From NCBI GenBank assembly GCA_036263455.1, contig DATAGZ010000018.1, positions 70,466-134,465 of the forward strand: a DNA stretch of 64,000 nt, in the 5' to 3' direction. The position numbers and the translations under genes are program-made. This DNA comes from DATAGZ01 sp036263455. Its GTDB lineage: Bacteria; Pseudomonadota; Alphaproteobacteria; Dongiales; Dongiaceae. The notes under the pieces are model-generated. The model saw only the letters and a list, made by a program, of their open reading frames with translations, was not told the DNA's origin and did not search any database. Shown piece by piece: positions 51,378 through 61,867 of the stretch. Numbering within the stretch: the first letter of the stretch is position 1; each line of letters opens with the position of its first letter.

Positions 51378-52328
51378 TCAGCCCAATATCTTCAGCACGG
51401 CTTCGATCTCGGCCGGGCCGTGCACGGAATGCGTTTCGACGTCGCGATCGATGCGCTTGACGAGCCCAGCCAGGACCTTGCCAGCGCCCAATTCCACCAC
51501 GCGCGTGACACCGCGGTGACGCATGGTCTCCACCGATTCGCGCCAGCGCACGGTGCCGGTGACCTGCTGGACCAGCAGCGCGCGGATACCTGCCGCATCG
51601 ATGACCGGCTGCGCGGTGATGTTGGCGATGATCGGCACCGCGGGCGCTTGAATGCCCGCGCCCGCCAGAGCCTCTTCCATGCGCCGCGCCGCCGGCGCCA
51701 TGAGCGTACAGTGAAACGGCGCGCTGACTGGAAGCAGCACGGCTCTTTTCGCGCCTCGCTCCTGGGCGAGCTGGATCGCCCGCTCCACCGCGTCTTTGTG
51801 GCCGCTGATCACGACTTGACCCGGCGCATTATCATTGGCGCTTTCGCAGACGCGGCCCATTTCCGCGCGCACCGCATCGACCACGGCATTCACCGCGGGA
51901 AGATCGAGGCCAAGGAGCGCGGCCATCGCGCCCTCGCCCACCGGGACGGCCTCCTGCATCGCCGCACCGCGGACGCGCAGGAGTCGCGCGCTCTCGGCAA
52001 GCGCCAGCGCGCCCGAGGCGGCCAGGGCAGAATACTCCCCGAGCGAATGGCCCGCCATGCAGGAGGCCCGCTCGCTCAAGCGGAAGCCGCCTTCCTGTTC
52101 GAGGACCCGAACGACCGCCAGGCTGACCGCCATGAGAGCGGGCTGGGCATTGGCAGTCAGGGTGAGCTCCGCTTCGGGCCCTTCGCGCATAAGGCGGGAG
52201 AGTTTCTGGCCCAGCGCGTCGTCGACTTCCTCAAAGACCAGGCGTGCCGCGGCGAAGGATTCGGCAAGCGCCGCGCCCATACCGACGGCTTGGGACCCTT
52301 GGCCCGGGAAAACGAAGGCGTTTGTCAT
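51378..52328 (-). CDS. fabD: malonyl-CoA:ACP transacylase
   Basis: Loads malonate on ACP. 316 residues, with FPGQGSQAVGMG, the nucleophile Ser95 in GHSLGEY, the malonyl-carboxylate-binding arginine in AVPVGEGAMAAL-region context and the catalytic histidine in SAPFHCTLM. It begins 12 bp after adk, so the fatty acid genes continue the ribosomal-protein operon with no visible terminator between. Confidence 0.97.
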   Translation of the reverse strand: MTNAFVFPGQGSQAVGMGAALAESFAAARLVFEEVDDALGQKLSRLMREGPEAELTLTANAQPALMAVSLAVVRVLEQEGGFRLSERASCMAGHSLGEYSALAASGALALAESARLLRVRGAAMQEAVPVGEGAMAALLGLDLPAVNAVVDAVRAEMGRVCESANDNAPGQVVISGHKDAVERAIQLAQERGAKRAVLLPVSAPFHCTLMAPAARRMEEALAGAGIQAPAVPIIANITAQPVIDAAGIRALLVQQVTGTVRWRESVETMRHRGVTRVVELGAGKVLAGLVKRIDRDVETHSVHGPAEIEAVLKILG

Positions 52329-52340
52329 GGATGCGATGCG

Positions 52341-53000
52341 CTAGGCTGGAATGGAAGAAGCGAGAATATGGTCGATGGCGGCCGTGACCGTATCGGGCGA
52401 TTGCATACCATCCACCCGGCGCAGAAGATGCTGCGCCTCGTAATAAGGGAGGATGGGCGCGGTCTGGCTGCGATAGACAGCGAGCCGGTCGCGCACCGTC
52501 TCGGCGTTGTCATCGGCGCGGCGGGTAAAGGACGCTCCGCCACAGACATCGCACACCCCTTGTACACGCGGCAGTTGAAAGAGATCGTGATAGCCGGCGC
52601 CGCAGCGCGCGCAGGCATAGCGGCCTGCGATGCGCTCGACCAGCGCATCCTCGTCGACCGCAAGTTCGATCACCGCATCGATTTTCTTGCCGCGCGCGGC
52701 AAGCATGGCATCCAGCGCCTGCGCTTGCGCCTGGGTCCGGGGAAAGCCATCCAGCACAACGCCGTTGCGGGCGGCCGGCTCGGCAATACGTGCGCCGATC
52801 ATGTCGATGATGGTCCCGTCGGAAACCAGCTTGCCGGCATCCATGATCTGCTTGGCGGCACGCCCGAGCGCGGTCCCCGCCGCCACCTCGGCGCGCAGCA
52901 TGTCGCCGGTCGATAATTGAACCAGGGAATATCGATCGACCAGCCGCTTCGCCTGGGTCCCCTTCCCCGCGCCGGGCGGGCCCAGCAGGATCAGATTCAC
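52341..53000 (-). CDS. adk: adenylate kinase
   Basis: 219-residue long-form AMP kinase. P-loop GPPGAGKGT (7-15), DGFPRT, and a zinc-type LID with Cys130, Cys133, Cys150 and Cys153. Overlaps secY by 4 bp. The zinc LID is more usual in Gram-positives but occurs in several alphaproteobacterial lineages. Confidence 0.97.
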   Translation of the reverse strand: MNLILLGPPGAGKGTQAKRLVDRYSLVQLSTGDMLRAEVAAGTALGRAAKQIMDAGKLVSDGTIIDMIGARIAEPAARNGVVLDGFPRTQAQAQALDAMLAARGKKIDAVIELAVDEDALVERIAGRYACARCGAGYHDLFQLPRVQGVCDVCGGASFTRRADDNAETVRDRLAVYRSQTAPILPYYEAQHLLRRVDGMQSPDTVTAAIDHILASSIPA

Positions 53001-54340
53001 GCGCGGCGACCCTTGAGCCGCGTCTTGCGGATCAATCCTTCATACTGATGCGCAAGCAGGTGGGAATGGATCTGCGCAACGGTATCCATCGTCACCGAAA
53101 CGACGATGAGGAGCGAGGTTCCGCCGAAATAAAAGGGAATGGAATAACGCGACACCAGGATCTCGGGAAGAACGCATACCGCGGACAGATAGGCCGCGCC
53201 TATTACGGTCAGGCGCGTCAACACATAATCCAGATATTCGGCGGTATTTCGGCCGGGACGGATCCCCGGAACGAAACCGCCATATTTCTTTAGGTTTTCG
53301 GCAGTCTCTTCGGGATTGACTACGATCGCCGTATAGAAAAAAGAGAAAAAGACGATCAGGGCAACATAGAGCGCGATATAAAGCGGCCGGCCGTGGCCGA
53401 GGCTAGCCAGGATCCATTGCACCCAGGCGGGCGTATTGGCATTGGTGCCGACAAAGCTGATGATCGTCAGAGGCAGCAACAGCAGCGAAGAGGCGAAGAT
53501 CGGCGGTATGACTCCCGAGGCGTTGATTTTCAGCGGAAGGTGCGAGGACTCGCCACCGAACATGCGATTACCCACCTGCCGCTTGGGATATTGGACGATG
53601 ATGCGTCGCTGTGCACGCTCGCAAAAGACGATTCCGGCGATCACTACGATCGCTAGCATCAGGACGATCGCCACGAACACGCCACTGATCGAGCCAGCGC
53701 GCAGCTGCTCGAGAAGCTGCACCAGCGCGAAAGGCAAACGCGCCACGATTCCTGAAAAAATGATAAGCGAAATACCGTTGCCGATCCCTCGCGCCGTGAT
53801 CTGTTCACCTAGCCACATCAGGAATACCGTACCGCCCGTCAAGGTAACAGCGGTGGTAAGCTGGAATTGCAGGCCCGGATGGATCACCGCCGCGCCTCCA
53901 TCGAGATTCTGCAAACCATTGGCGATGCCCCATGCCTGGGCAAAGGCCAGCACTACGGTTCCCATTCTCGTATATTGGTTGATCTTCTTGCGTCCGGCCT
54001 CGCCTTCCTTCTTGAGCGCCTCGAGCTGAGGAGAGACCGATGTCAGGAGCTGCATAATGATCGATGCGGAAATGTAAGGCATAATGCCCAGCGCAAAGAT
54101 CGTCATGCGCGACACGGCACCGCCCGCGAACATGTCGACCATGCCGAGCACACCACCGGAATGCTGTTGGAAAATCTGAGCGAAGATGTGGCCGTCGATG
54201 CCGGGAAGGGTGATATAAGCGCCGATCCGCGCTACCACCAGCGCGCCCAGCGTGAACCAAATGCGCCGTTTCAACTCGGTCGCCTTCGAGAAGGCGCCCC
54301 AATTGATGTTGGCGGCTAATTGTTCCGCTGCCGATGCCAT
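52997..54340 (-). CDS. secY: preprotein translocase subunit SecY
   Basis: 447-residue channel subunit of the Sec translocon with ten membrane helices. ITLPGIDGHIF, ALGIMPYISASIIMQLLTSV, and EGEAGRKKINQYTR are signature stretches; FVPGIRPGRNTAEYLDYVL is the cytosolic loop that contacts SecA and ribosome. Preceded by a strong GGAGG site and, 17 bp upstream of the start, a short hairpin. Sits between rplO and adk as in other bacteria. Confidence 0.97.
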   Translation of the reverse strand: MASAAEQLAANINWGAFSKATELKRRIWFTLGALVVARIGAYITLPGIDGHIFAQIFQQHSGGVLGMVDMFAGGAVSRMTIFALGIMPYISASIIMQLLTSVSPQLEALKKEGEAGRKKINQYTRMGTVVLAFAQAWGIANGLQNLDGGAAVIHPGLQFQLTTAVTLTGGTVFLMWLGEQITARGIGNGISLIIFSGIVARLPFALVQLLEQLRAGSISGVFVAIVLMLAIVVIAGIVFCERAQRRIIVQYPKRQVGNRMFGGESSHLPLKINASGVIPPIFASSLLLLPLTIISFVGTNANTPAWVQWILASLGHGRPLYIALYVALIVFFSFFYTAIVVNPEETAENLKKYGGFVPGIRPGRNTAEYLDYVLTRLTVIGAAYLSAVCVLPEILVSRYSIPFYFGGTSLLIVVSVTMDTVAQIHSHLLAHQYEGLIRKTRLKGRRA

Positions 54341-54356
54341 ATCATCCTCCGCTTCT

Positions 54357-54372
54357 CCCTCCCGCAGGAGGG
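54357..54372. other. small hairpin in the rplO-secY gap
   Basis: CCCTCC-CGCA-GGAGGG, a 6-bp stem in the 103-bp gap upstream of secY, the longest gap in this operon. It may mark an internal control point or processing site. There is no T-run of terminator length right after the stem. Confidence 0.4.
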
Positions 54373-54443
54373 ACCACTATACTCCCCTTCTAAAAAAGCC
54401 GCGAGCCCCCTTGACCGATTCAGGGACGCCGGAAATCCAGAGC

Positions 54444-54968
54444 TCAGGCCGTGGGGGATTTTTTCTTGGCCGAACCCGCCTTCTTATCGGACTGTCCGGC
54501 GGCCGCCTTTTGCGCGGGGACGGTTAATTTGCCTCCAGCCTTCTCGATCGCGGCGATCGCGGCCTTGGACGCGCCCGCGGCTTCCACGACGAGCTTCGCC
54601 TGCAGCGTACCCTGGGCCAGGACGCGGACGCCATCGCGGATCCGGCTGAAGAGGCCGGCCTGCTTGAGCGTTTCCGCCGTAACGGTCTTGGCGGGATCGA
54701 GCCGTCCTTCATCGATCGCGCGTTGCAGCTGGCCGGTATTCACGATGGCGTAATCCTTGCGGAAAATGTTGGTAAATCCGCGCTTGGGTAGGCGCCGATA
54801 GATGGGATTCTGGCCGCCCTCGAAACCCGAGCCCGACCAGCCAGAACGCGCGGTCTGACCCTTGCCGCCCCGCCCGCCAGTCTTGCCCTTGCCCGAACCG
54901 ATGCCGCGTCCGACGCGGATCGCCTTCTTGCGGGCACCGGGATTGTCGCGCAAATCGTTGAGTTTCAT
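54444..54968 (-). CDS. rplO: 50S ribosomal protein L15
   Basis: 174-residue L15: [20 protein letters not shown] with the glycine-rich [16 protein letters not shown] stretch and RLPKRGF. The C-terminus carries an added Ala/Lys-rich tail ([21 protein letters not shown], about 20 residues), making it longer than the roughly 145-residue average. Overlaps rpmD by 4 bp. Confidence 0.97.
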   Translation of the reverse strand: MKLNDLRDNPGARKKAIRVGRGIGSGKGKTGGRGGKGQTARSGWSGSGFEGGQNPIYRRLPKRGFTNIFRKDYAIVNTGQLQRAIDEGRLDPAKTVTAETLKQAGLFSRIRDGVRVLAQGTLQAKLVVEAAGASKAAIAAIEKAGGKLTVPAQKAAAGQSDKKAGSAKKKSPTA

Positions 54969-55162
54969 GACCGCTCCGCCTTCTTCTCTTGTACCGTCAC
55001 CAGATGCCGGACCTTATTGACCATGCCGCGAATGGCGGGATTGTCATGATGGTCCTTGCTGCGACCGATGCGATTCAATCCAAGCGCAACCAGGGTCGCG
55101 CGCTGGTCCTTGGTTCTGCCGATCGGAGAACCGATCTGGGTGATGGTGATCATTGCCGCCAT
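54965..55162 (-). CDS. rpmD: 50S ribosomal protein L30
   Basis: 65-residue L30: [20 protein letters not shown] then [23 protein letters not shown] 55162 with GAGGAAG upstream was chosen; the frame stays open into rpsE. An ATG at 55153 would give a 62-residue form. Overlaps rplO by 4 bp (ATGA). Confidence 0.96.
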   Translation of the reverse strand: MAAMITITQIGSPIGRTKDQRATLVALGLNRIGRSKDHHDNPAIRGMVNKVRHLVTVQEKKAERS

Positions 55163-55169
55163 TTCTTCC

Positions 55170-55736
55170 TCACGACGCCATCTGCTCGGTTTCGCGCTTG
55201 CCGAGAATATCGGTGACCTTCTTGCCGCGGCGCGCCGCCACCGAACGGGGGCTCTGGCTGCGCAGCAGGCCATCGAATGCCGCCTTGATCATGTTATGCG
55301 GGTTGGAGGAACCGGTCGATTTCACGACCACGTCGTGAATGCCCATCGCCTCGAACACCGCGCGTACCGGTCCACCGGCAATGATGCCGGTACCGGCGGG
55401 CGCCGCCCTCATGACGACCCGTCCCGAGCCGAATAATCCGGTAATATCATGGTGCAGAGTCCGGCCCTCGCGCAGGGGGACGCGCACCATTTCCCGCTTG
55501 GCGTGCTCGGTCGCCTTGCGCACCGCCTCGGGCACCTCGCGCGCCTTGCCCGAGCCAAGCCCAACCTTGCCTTTGCCGTCACCAACCACGACGAGAGCGG
55601 CGAATCCGAATCGCTTACCGCCCTTGACCACTTTGGCCACGCGATTGATGGTGACCAGCTTCTCGACCAGTTCCGCCTCCGTCTGGCGATCGGCCCCGCG
55701 GTCGCGGTCTCTGCGTTCCCTCTGTTGGCGCGCCAT
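55170..55736 (-). CDS. rpsE: 30S ribosomal protein S5
   Basis: 188-residue S5 with the dsRNA-binding-like N-terminal domain ([20 protein letters not shown]) and the S5 C-terminal domain ([19 protein letters not shown]). S5 shapes decoding accuracy at the mRNA entry side. Seven bases separate it from rpmD. Confidence 0.97.
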   Translation of the reverse strand: MARQQRERRDRDRGADRQTEAELVEKLVTINRVAKVVKGGKRFGFAALVVVGDGKGKVGLGSGKAREVPEAVRKATEHAKREMVRVPLREGRTLHHDITGLFGSGRVVMRAAPAGTGIIAGGPVRAVFEAMGIHDVVVKSTGSSNPHNMIKAAFDGLLRSQSPRSVAARRGKKVTDILGKRETEQMAS

Positions 55737-55752
55737 AGCTTATTCCCTCATC

Positions 55753-56115
55753 CTAAAACGATAACCCTGCTTCGCGGGCCGCATCGGCCAAGGCCCGCAC
55801 CCGCCCATGATAGACATATCCGCCACGGTCGAACACCACCTTGTCCACGCCCGCTTCCTTGGCGCGCGCGGCGATCAACCGGCCGACTTCCTTGGCCGCA
55901 TCGATATTCGCCCCGCTCTTGAGCTTGCTCTTCAATTCCTTGTCGATCGAAGACGCCGCAGCGAGCGTCTTGCCCTGGGCATCGTCGATCACCTGGGCAT
56001 AGATATGCTGCTCGGATCGAAAGACCGAAAGACGGGGCCGGCCGGGCGCTTTCTTGCGCAGATGAATCCGGGTCCGCTCGCGGCGCCGTTCGAAGAGTTG
56101 CTGTATATTAGCCAT
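55753..56115 (-). CDS. rplR: 50S ribosomal protein L18
   Basis: 120-residue 5S rRNA-binding protein: [20 protein letters not shown] at the start and [24 protein letters not shown] at the end. Standard length and place between rplF and rpsE. Confidence 0.97.
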   Translation of the reverse strand: MANIQQLFERRRERTRIHLRKKAPGRPRLSVFRSEQHIYAQVIDDAQGKTLAAASSIDKELKSKLKSGANIDAAKEVGRLIAARAKEAGVDKVVFDRGGYVYHGRVRALADAAREAGLSF

Positions 56116-56122
56116 GGCTCAC

Positions 56123-56656
56123 CTATTTCTTCTTGCCTTCCTTGCGGAGGATCTTTTCGTCGCTATAGCGAATTCCCTTGCCCTTGTAGGGTTCGGGCTT
56201 CTTGAGCGCGCGCAGCTCGGCTGCAACCTGGCCCACCCGCTGGCGGTCGAAACCGCTCACCGCGATCATGGTCGGCTTCTCGCACTTAATCGTGATGCCT
56301 TCGGGGATCGGATAGTTGACATCATGCGAGAAGCCCAACTGCAACTGCAGATTCTTGCCCGCCACGGCGGCACGGAAACCGACGCCCTCGATATCCAGAT
56401 TCTTGACGAATCCCTTGCTGACCCCCTCCACCATGTTCTGGAGATTGGCGCGCGTGGTGCCCCATAGCATTCGCGCTTCCTTGGTCTGGTTGCGCGGCTT
56501 TACCCACAGCTTTCCTTCCGCCTGGGTCACCTCGATCAACTGCGACAGCGCAGCCTCGACCGTGCCAAGCTTGCCCTTGACCTCGATCCGGCTCTCGCCG
56601 ACCGTCACGCTCACGCCTTGAGGCAGGGCGACCGGATTTTTTCCTACGCGGGACAT
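56123..56656 (-). CDS. rplF: 50S ribosomal protein L6
   Basis: 177-residue L6 near the sarcin-ricin loop: [34 protein letters not shown] and [21 protein letters not shown]. The ATG at 56656 (AAGGAGAGGACC before it) fits the family start; the ORF runs 18 codons longer. Confidence 0.97.
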   Translation of the reverse strand: MSRVGKNPVALPQGVSVTVGESRIEVKGKLGTVEAALSQLIEVTQAEGKLWVKPRNQTKEARMLWGTTRANLQNMVEGVSKGFVKNLDIEGVGFRAAVAGKNLQLQLGFSHDVNYPIPEGITIKCEKPTMIAVSGFDRQRVGQVAAELRALKKPEPYKGKGIRYSDEKILRKEGKKK

Positions 56657-56666
56657 GGTCCTCTCC

Positions 56667-57062
56667 TTAAAACACCCGGCAGAGCACTTCCCCTCCGACA
56701 TGCTCGGCACGTGCTTCCGTATCGGAAAGCACGCCCTTGGGCGTCGAGAGGATGGAAATACCCAGACCGTTATAAACCCGCGCCAGATCGTCGATGCGGG
56801 AATAGACGCGCCGGCCCGGCTTGGACACGCGGGCGATCTCGCGGATCACCGGATGCCCTTCGTGATATTTGAGCTCGATGCGAATCTCGCCACCCGGCCG
56901 TTCCTTGCTCACGCTGAAGCCGCGGATGTAGCCTTCGCGCTTCAAGACGTCGAGTACGTTCTCCCGCAGCCGGGACGCCGGCGTCAACACCGCGTCGTGG
57001 CCGGCCATCTGGCCGTTGCGGATACGGGTGAGCATGTCGCCCAGCGGATCATTCATCGCCAT
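56667..57062 (-). CDS. rpsH: 30S ribosomal protein S8
   Basis: 131-residue S8: [20 protein letters not shown] and the C-terminal [20 protein letters not shown] with EVLCRVF end. A central assembly protein and, in enteric bacteria, the translational repressor of the spc operon. Confidence 0.97.
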   Translation of the reverse strand: MAMNDPLGDMLTRIRNGQMAGHDAVLTPASRLRENVLDVLKREGYIRGFSVSKERPGGEIRIELKYHEGHPVIREIARVSKPGRRVYSRIDDLARVYNGLGISILSTPKGVLSDTEARAEHVGGEVLCRVF

Positions 57063-57071
57063 GCTATCCTC

Positions 57072-57377
57072 CTACCAGCTCGCCTTGATCAAGCCGGGAA
57101 TGCGACCCGATGAGGCCAATTCCCTAAGCGCGATCCGGGAAAGCTTGAACTTGCGATAGACCGATCGCGGACGGCCCGTCAATTCACAGCGCAGATGAAA
57201 CCGCACCGGCGAAGAATTGCGCGGCAATTCGGCCAGCCTGAGGCGGGCGGTAAAGCGCTCTTCCATGGGCAGCGCATCGTTGTCGGCGATTGCCTTGAGG
57301 CGGGCTCGCTTGGCCGCATGCTGCTTAATCATGCGTTCGCGCTTCCTGTTGCGCTCGATCATGCTTTTCTTTGCCAT
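57072..57377 (-). CDS. rpsN: 30S ribosomal protein S14
   Basis: 101-residue long form without the CxxC zinc ribbon (C- type): [40 protein letters not shown] and [12 protein letters not shown]. Being zinc-free while L32 is of the zinc type is usual for proteobacteria. Confidence 0.97.
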   Translation of the reverse strand: MAKKSMIERNRKRERMIKQHAAKRARLKAIADNDALPMEERFTARLRLAELPRNSSPVRFHLRCELTGRPRSVYRKFKLSRIALRELASSGRIPGLIKASW

Positions 57378-57387
57378 CTTACCTTCC

Positions 57388-57945
57388 TTAGGCTTTCATG
57401 TCCCAAAAGGGCATTTGGAATCCCTTGAGCAGGGCGCGCGCCTCGGCATCGCTCCTGGCCGTGGTGCAGATCACGATATCCATGCCGCGAATGTCTTCGA
57501 CCTTGTCGTAATCGATCTCGGGAAATACCAGCTGCTCCTTGAGGCCCAGCGCGTAATTGCCGCGACCATCGAAGCTCTTGGGGTTGACTCCCCGGAAATC
57601 GCGCACGCGCGGCAGGGCGATGTTGATCAGCCGGTCGAGGAATTCGTACATGCGCGCCTGGCGCAGCGTCACCTTGCAGCCGATGGGTTGATTCTCGCGC
57701 AGCTTGAAATTGGAGATCGCCTTGCGCGCGCGCGTAACCACGGGCTTCTGGCCGGCAATGAGCGAAAGCTCTTCCACCGCCAGATTCATCTTCTTTCCGT
57801 CCGCCGCGGCCTCGCCCACACCCATGTTGATCACGACCTTCTCGATCCGTGGAGCTTGCATAATATTCTTATAGCCGAACTCCTTGACCAAGGAGGGGCG
57901 CACCGTCTTGGTGTAATGCTCGTGCAACCGTGCCGTCTGAGCCAT
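57388..57945 (-). CDS. rplE: 50S ribosomal protein L5
   Basis: 185-residue 5S rRNA-binding protein: [34 protein letters not shown] and [19 protein letters not shown]. Two bp follow the rplX stop. Confidence 0.97.
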   Translation of the reverse strand: MAQTARLHEHYTKTVRPSLVKEFGYKNIMQAPRIEKVVINMGVGEAAADGKKMNLAVEELSLIAGQKPVVTRARKAISNFKLRENQPIGCKVTLRQARMYEFLDRLINIALPRVRDFRGVNPKSFDGRGNYALGLKEQLVFPEIDYDKVEDIRGMDIVICTTARSDAEARALLKGFQMPFWDMKA

Positions 57946-57947
57946 CG

Positions 57948-58271
57948 CTATCTCCCGATTACTTCGCCCGAGCGGCGCGCGATCCGTACCTTGCCGCCAT
58001 TCTCGAGCACTTTGTAGCCGACCCGTACCGGCTTGCCATCCTTGGGGTCGATATGCGCAACGTTGGAAACGTGGATCGGCGCCTCTTTTTCGATGATGCC
58101 GCCCTGGCTGGTCGCGGAAGCCCGCGTATGGCGCTTGACCATATTGATGCCCGCCACCAGGACGCGCGATTCCTTGGGCATGACCCGAAGAATCTCGCCG
58201 CGCTTGCCCTTGTCGCGCCCGGTAAGGACCACCACCTGGTCGCCCTTTTTTACTTTGAGTTTGATTGCCAT
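57948..58271 (-). CDS. rplX: 50S ribosomal protein L24
   Basis: 107-residue assembly initiator with a KOW motif: [20 protein letters not shown] and INMVKRHTR. Normal length; between rplN and rplE. Confidence 0.97.
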   Translation of the reverse strand: MAIKLKVKKGDQVVVLTGRDKGKRGEILRVMPKESRVLVAGINMVKRHTRASATSQGGIIEKEAPIHVSNVAHIDPKDGKPVRVGYKVLENGGKVRIARRSGEVIGR

Positions 58272-58278
58272 GTTCGTC

Positions 58279-58647
58279 CTACAGCACTTCCGGCGCGAGC
58301 GAGATGATCTTCATGAATTTCCTGGCGCGCAGCTCGCGGGTCACCGGACCGAAAATGCGCGTCCCGATCGGCTCGCCCTGTTTGTTGATCAACACCGCCG
58401 CGTTGCGATCGAAGCGAATCGCCGAACCATCGGTGCGGCGGATCTCCTTGGCGGTGCGCACGATCACCGCCTGGTGAACGTCGCCCTTCTTGACCTTGCC
58501 GCGCGGAATCGCATCCTTGACCGAGACGACGATGACATCGCCCACGGCGGCAAAGCGACGCTTGGAGCCGCCCAGCACCTTAATGCACTGAACGCGCCGC
58601 GCACCGGAATTGTCGGCTACGTCTAAATTGGTCTGCATCTGGATCAT
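58279..58647 (-). CDS. rplN: 50S ribosomal protein L14
   Basis: 122-residue L14: [35 protein letters not shown] and [20 protein letters not shown]. It contacts 16S rRNA in an intersubunit bridge. Confidence 0.97.
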   Translation of the reverse strand: MIQMQTNLDVADNSGARRVQCIKVLGGSKRRFAAVGDVIVVSVKDAIPRGKVKKGDVHQAVIVRTAKEIRRTDGSAIRFDRNAAVLINKQGEPIGTRIFGPVTRELRARKFMKIISLAPEVL

Positions 58648-58664
58648 GGTTTGCTCCCTTAATC

Positions 58665-58913
58665 CTAACTAGCCGCCGCGTCCTGGGCGGTAATAACCTC
58701 CCAGCGCTTGCTGCGCGAGAGCGGCCGGCACTCGCGAATGAAAACCTGATCGCCAACCTTGTGTTGGTTAGCCGCATCGTGGGCCGCATACCGCTTGGAG
58801 CGGCGGATGAATTTCTTATAGACCGGGTGCATGATGCGCCGTTCGACCATGACGATCACCGTCTTGTCGTTCTTGTCGCTCACGACCGTTCCTTGCAATA
58901 TTCGCTTGGGCAT
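58665..58913 (-). CDS. rpsQ: 30S ribosomal protein S17
   Basis: 82-residue OB-fold S17: [20 protein letters not shown] and [20 protein letters not shown] with [18 protein letters not shown]. In its usual place after rpmC. Confidence 0.97.
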   Translation of the reverse strand: MPKRILQGTVVSDKNDKTVIVMVERRIMHPVYKKFIRRSKRYAAHDAANQHKVGDQVFIRECRPLSRSKRWEVITAQDAAAS

Positions 58914-58925
58914 TTCTTTCTCCGC

Positions 58926-59123
58926 CTAGGCTTTGCTCACCAGCCGGCTTCTCAGCACGGTCTTGATCTGAGCGATATTCTTGCGCACGGCGCGCACCCT
59001 CGCCGTATTCTGCAGCTGGCCGTTGGCCTGCTGGAAACGGAGGTTGAACTTCTCCTTGCTCAGCGCCACCAGGTCCGCCTTGAGCTGATCCTCGGTCTTG
59101 AGACGCAGATCCTCGATTTTCAT
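58926..59123 (-). CDS. rpmC: 50S ribosomal protein L29
   Basis: 65-residue two-helix protein at the exit tunnel: [20 protein letters not shown] then [15 protein letters not shown] and [18 protein letters not shown] 59123 with AGGAG 7 bp upstream was preferred to in-frame TTG/GTG codons just before it. Confidence 0.96.
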   Translation of the reverse strand: MKIEDLRLKTEDQLKADLVALSKEKFNLRFQQANGQLQNTARVRAVRKNIAQIKTVLRSRLVSKA

Positions 59124-59132
59124 CACCAACTC

Positions 59133-59546
59133 CTAATCCGTCAGACGCGCGACCATGCGCGTCTTCACCGGCAGCTTCGCCGCGGCCAGGGCAAACGCCT
59201 CCTCGGCGGTCGCCTTGCTCACCCCGTCGATCTCGAAGAGGATCCGGCCGGGATGGACGCGCGCCACCCAATATTCAGGCGAACCCTTGCCCGATCCCAT
59301 ACGGACCTCGGCAGGTTTGCGCGAGACCGGCACATCAGGGAAAATTCTGATCCACACTTTGCCGACACGCTTCATGTGCCGGGTGATCGCCCGCCGCGCC
59401 GCTTCGATCTGGCGTGCGGTCACGCGCTCCGGCTCGACCGCCTTGAGGCCGTAGGAGCCGAAATTCAACGTAGCCCCGCCCTTGGTCGCTCCATGGATGC
59501 GCCCTTTATGCGCCTTGCGATACTTTGTGCGTTTCGGTGATAACAT
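59133..59546 (-). CDS. rplP: 50S ribosomal protein L16
   Basis: 137-residue L16 near the A site: [22 protein letters not shown]-type loop replaced by the family [16 protein letters not shown] and [20 protein letters not shown]. Standard length. Confidence 0.97.
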   Translation of the reverse strand: MLSPKRTKYRKAHKGRIHGATKGGATLNFGSYGLKAVEPERVTARQIEAARRAITRHMKRVGKVWIRIFPDVPVSRKPAEVRMGSGKGSPEYWVARVHPGRILFEIDGVSKATAEEAFALAAAKLPVKTRMVARLTD

Positions 59547-59558
59547 GGTGACTACTGC

Positions 59559-60245
59559 CTATCCTTGGCGCGCCGGTTGATGCTCGAGCGCGCGCTTTTC
59601 CGTTGCCATCGGATCATGAGCCATGATCTCGCCCTTGAAGACCCAGACCTTAATGCCGCACGTCCCGTAAGTCGTGAAGGCCGTCGCGGTCCCGTAATCC
59701 ACCTCGGCGCGGAGCGTATGCAGCGGCACGCGGCCTTCGCGGTACCATTCCATCCGGGCGATTTCCGCCCCGCCCAGCCGTCCTGAGCAATTGATACGGA
59801 TGCCGAGCGCGCCGAGCCGCATCGCCGACTGCACCGCGCGCTTCATAGCGCGCCGGAAGGCCACGCGTCGTTCGAGCTGCTGGGCGATTCCCTCGGCCAC
59901 CAGCTTGGCGTCAATTTCCGGCTTGCGGATCTCGACGATATTGAGGCTGACCTCGGAACCGGTCATCTTGCCGAGATCGGCGCGCAGCTTCTCGATATCG
60001 GCGCCCTTCTTGCCGATGATAATGCCCGGGCGCGCGGTATGGATGGTGATGCGCGCCTTCTTGGCCGGCCGCTCGATCACGATCTTGGCTATTCCCGCCT
60101 GATCCAGCCGCTTCTCGAGATATTTGCGCAACCGGAAATCCTCATGGAGAAGGCTTGCATAATCCTTCTTGTTCGCAAACCAGCGCGAGTCCCAGGTCCG
60201 GTTAATTCCTACCCGCAGACCGACGGGATTGACCTTCTGACCCAT
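59559..60245 (-). CDS. rpsC: 30S ribosomal protein S3
   Basis: 228-residue S3 with the KH domain ([20 protein letters not shown]) and C-terminal domain ([20 protein letters not shown]). It forms part of the mRNA-entry helicase. Its ATG overlaps the rplV stop by one base (TAATG). Confidence 0.97.
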   Translation of the reverse strand: MGQKVNPVGLRVGINRTWDSRWFANKKDYASLLHEDFRLRKYLEKRLDQAGIAKIVIERPAKKARITIHTARPGIIIGKKGADIEKLRADLGKMTGSEVSLNIVEIRKPEIDAKLVAEGIAQQLERRVAFRRAMKRAVQSAMRLGALGIRINCSGRLGGAEIARMEWYREGRVPLHTLRAEVDYGTATAFTTYGTCGIKVWVFKGEIMAHDPMATEKRALEHQPARQG

Positions 60246-60742
60246 TATGCTTGCTCCTTCACTGCGGCTTCACTCTTGGCGGCCTTGCGACGCGGCGGCT
60301 TGCCGTCCGTGGCCTTGGTATCCTTCGCGGCCTTGGTACCCTTGACAGAGCGCTTCGCCTTCTTTTCTTCGGCCTCGGCCGTCCGCACGATCACCGTGAG
60401 ATTGCTCCAGGTCTTTTCGACCCGGGCGCCCCGGCCGCGGGCGCGAGCGTGGAACCGCTTCAGCTTGAACCCGCGCCCCACATAAGCGTGGGCGACCATC
60501 AGCTGATCGATATCCAATCGGTGATTGTTCTCGGCATTGGCAATGGCCGCCTGCAAGACTTTCTTGACGTCATTGGCCGCGCGCCGCTTGGAAAAGGTCA
60601 ACGCCGCCAGCGCAGGCTGCGCCTTCAAGCCCCGGATCATGCCGGTGACGAGGTTGAGCTTGCGCGGGCTGGTCTGCACCACACGCATGCGGGCCATCGC
60701 CTCGTTCTCGCTTACTCGTCTTTGTGCTTTGGCTTTGCTCAT
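60245..60742 (-). CDS. rplV: 50S ribosomal protein L22 with extended basic tail
   Basis: 165-residue L22. The core ([20 protein letters not shown] to about residue 125) is normal, including the tunnel-lining beta-hairpin region ([18 protein letters not shown]). About 40 extra residues follow, rich in Lys and Ala ([19 protein letters not shown] onward); most L22 proteins stop near 110-128. A second ATG 3 bp upstream exists; 60742 is better spaced from GAGGTGG. Confidence 0.95.
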   Translation of the reverse strand: MSKAKAQRRVSENEAMARMRVVQTSPRKLNLVTGMIRGLKAQPALAALTFSKRRAANDVKKVLQAAIANAENNHRLDIDQLMVAHAYVGRGFKLKRFHARARGRGARVEKTWSNLTVIVRTAEAEEKKAKRSVKGTKAAKDTKATDGKPPRRKAAKSEAAVKEQA

Positions 60743-60751
60743 CATCCACCT

Positions 60752-61033
60752 CTACTGCCGCGTCGCCTTTTTATCGGACGCGGTATGACCGTTGAACGTG
60801 CGGGTCGGTGAAAATTCACCCAGCTTGTGGCCGATCATGTTTTCGGTCACCAGCACGGGCAAGAATTTGTGGCCGTTATAGACGCCGAACGTCAGACCGA
60901 CGAATTGCGGGACGATCGTCGAACGGCGCGACCAGGTCTTGATGACCTCGTGCCGGCCGGACGCGCGCGAGGCCTCTGCCTTCTTGAGCAGATAGCCATC
61001 GATGAACGGACCCTTCCAAACTGAACGCGCCAT
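60752..61033 (-). CDS. rpsS: 30S ribosomal protein S19
   Basis: 93-residue head protein: [40 protein letters not shown] and [15 protein letters not shown]. Nine bp before rplV. Confidence 0.97.
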   Translation of the reverse strand: MARSVWKGPFIDGYLLKKAEASRASGRHEVIKTWSRRSTIVPQFVGLTFGVYNGHKFLPVLVTENMIGHKLGEFSPTRTFNGHTASDKKATRQ

Positions 61034-61041
61034 TTTCTATC

Positions 61042-61866
61042 CTACTTATTCTTCGCATTCCGCCGGCGCAGAATCTGGCCGTCAGTGCGCTTGTTGTGAC
61101 GTGTCTTCTTGCCCTTGGTGGAAACACCCCAAGGCGTAACCCAATGCCTGCCGCCGTTGGTACGCCCGCCGTGCGGATGATCGACGGGGTTCATGGCAAT
61201 GCCGCGCACACTTGGACGGATGCCAAGCCAGCGCGACCGGCCGGCCTTGCCGATCGAGACGTTCTGCTGGTCGGGATTGGAGACCGCGCCGACCGAAGCC
61301 ATGCATTCGGCCTTGACCATGCGCACCTCGCCCGAGGCCAGGCGCAACAAGGCGTTGCCCTGGTCGCGCCCCACCAGCTGGACAAAAGTACCCGCGGAAC
61401 GCGCGAGCTGGCCGCCGTGGCCCGCCTTGAGCTCAACATTGTGCACGATCGTGCCGACCGGGATATTTTTGAGCGGCATGGCGTTGCCCGGCTTCACATC
61501 GACACGCTCGCCCGCCACGACCGTGTCGCCGGGCGCCAGGCGTTGCGGCGCGAGAATATAGGAAAGCTCGCCATCCTCATATCGGATGAGGGCGATGAAG
61601 GCGGTGCGGTTGGGATCGTATTCCAGCCGCTCGACCTTGGCCGGCATGTCGAATTTGCGTCGCTTGAAATCGATCAGGCGATAGCGCCGCTTATGCCCTC
61701 CACCCTTGCGGAACGAGACCAGATGGCCCTGGTTGTCGCGCCCGCCCGACTTGCGCAGACCGATCGTCAACGCCTTGACGGGATCGCCTTTGTGCAATTC
61801 ACTGCGGTCGATATTCACCAGCTGACGCTGGCCATTGGTTACGGGCTTATAATGCTTCAGACCCAT
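61042..61866 (-). CDS. rplB: 50S ribosomal protein L2
   Basis: 274-residue L2, needed for peptidyl transferase and subunit joining. [15 protein letters not shown] at the start; the conserved [19 protein letters not shown] holds the key histidine. Starts 1 bp after rplW. Confidence 0.97.
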   Translation of the reverse strand: MGLKHYKPVTNGQRQLVNIDRSELHKGDPVKALTIGLRKSGGRDNQGHLVSFRKGGGHKRRYRLIDFKRRKFDMPAKVERLEYDPNRTAFIALIRYEDGELSYILAPQRLAPGDTVVAGERVDVKPGNAMPLKNIPVGTIVHNVELKAGHGGQLARSAGTFVQLVGRDQGNALLRLASGEVRMVKAECMASVGAVSNPDQQNVSIGKAGRSRWLGIRPSVRGIAMNPVDHPHGGRTNGGRHWVTPWGVSTKGKKTRHNKRTDGQILRRRNAKNK

Positions 61867-61867
61867 C

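Noticed and set aside
51222..52916. 564-codon plus-strand ORF opposite fabD and adk
   Set aside because: It is antisense to two clear genes, Arg/His-rich and has no family signs; a GC-rich shadow frame.
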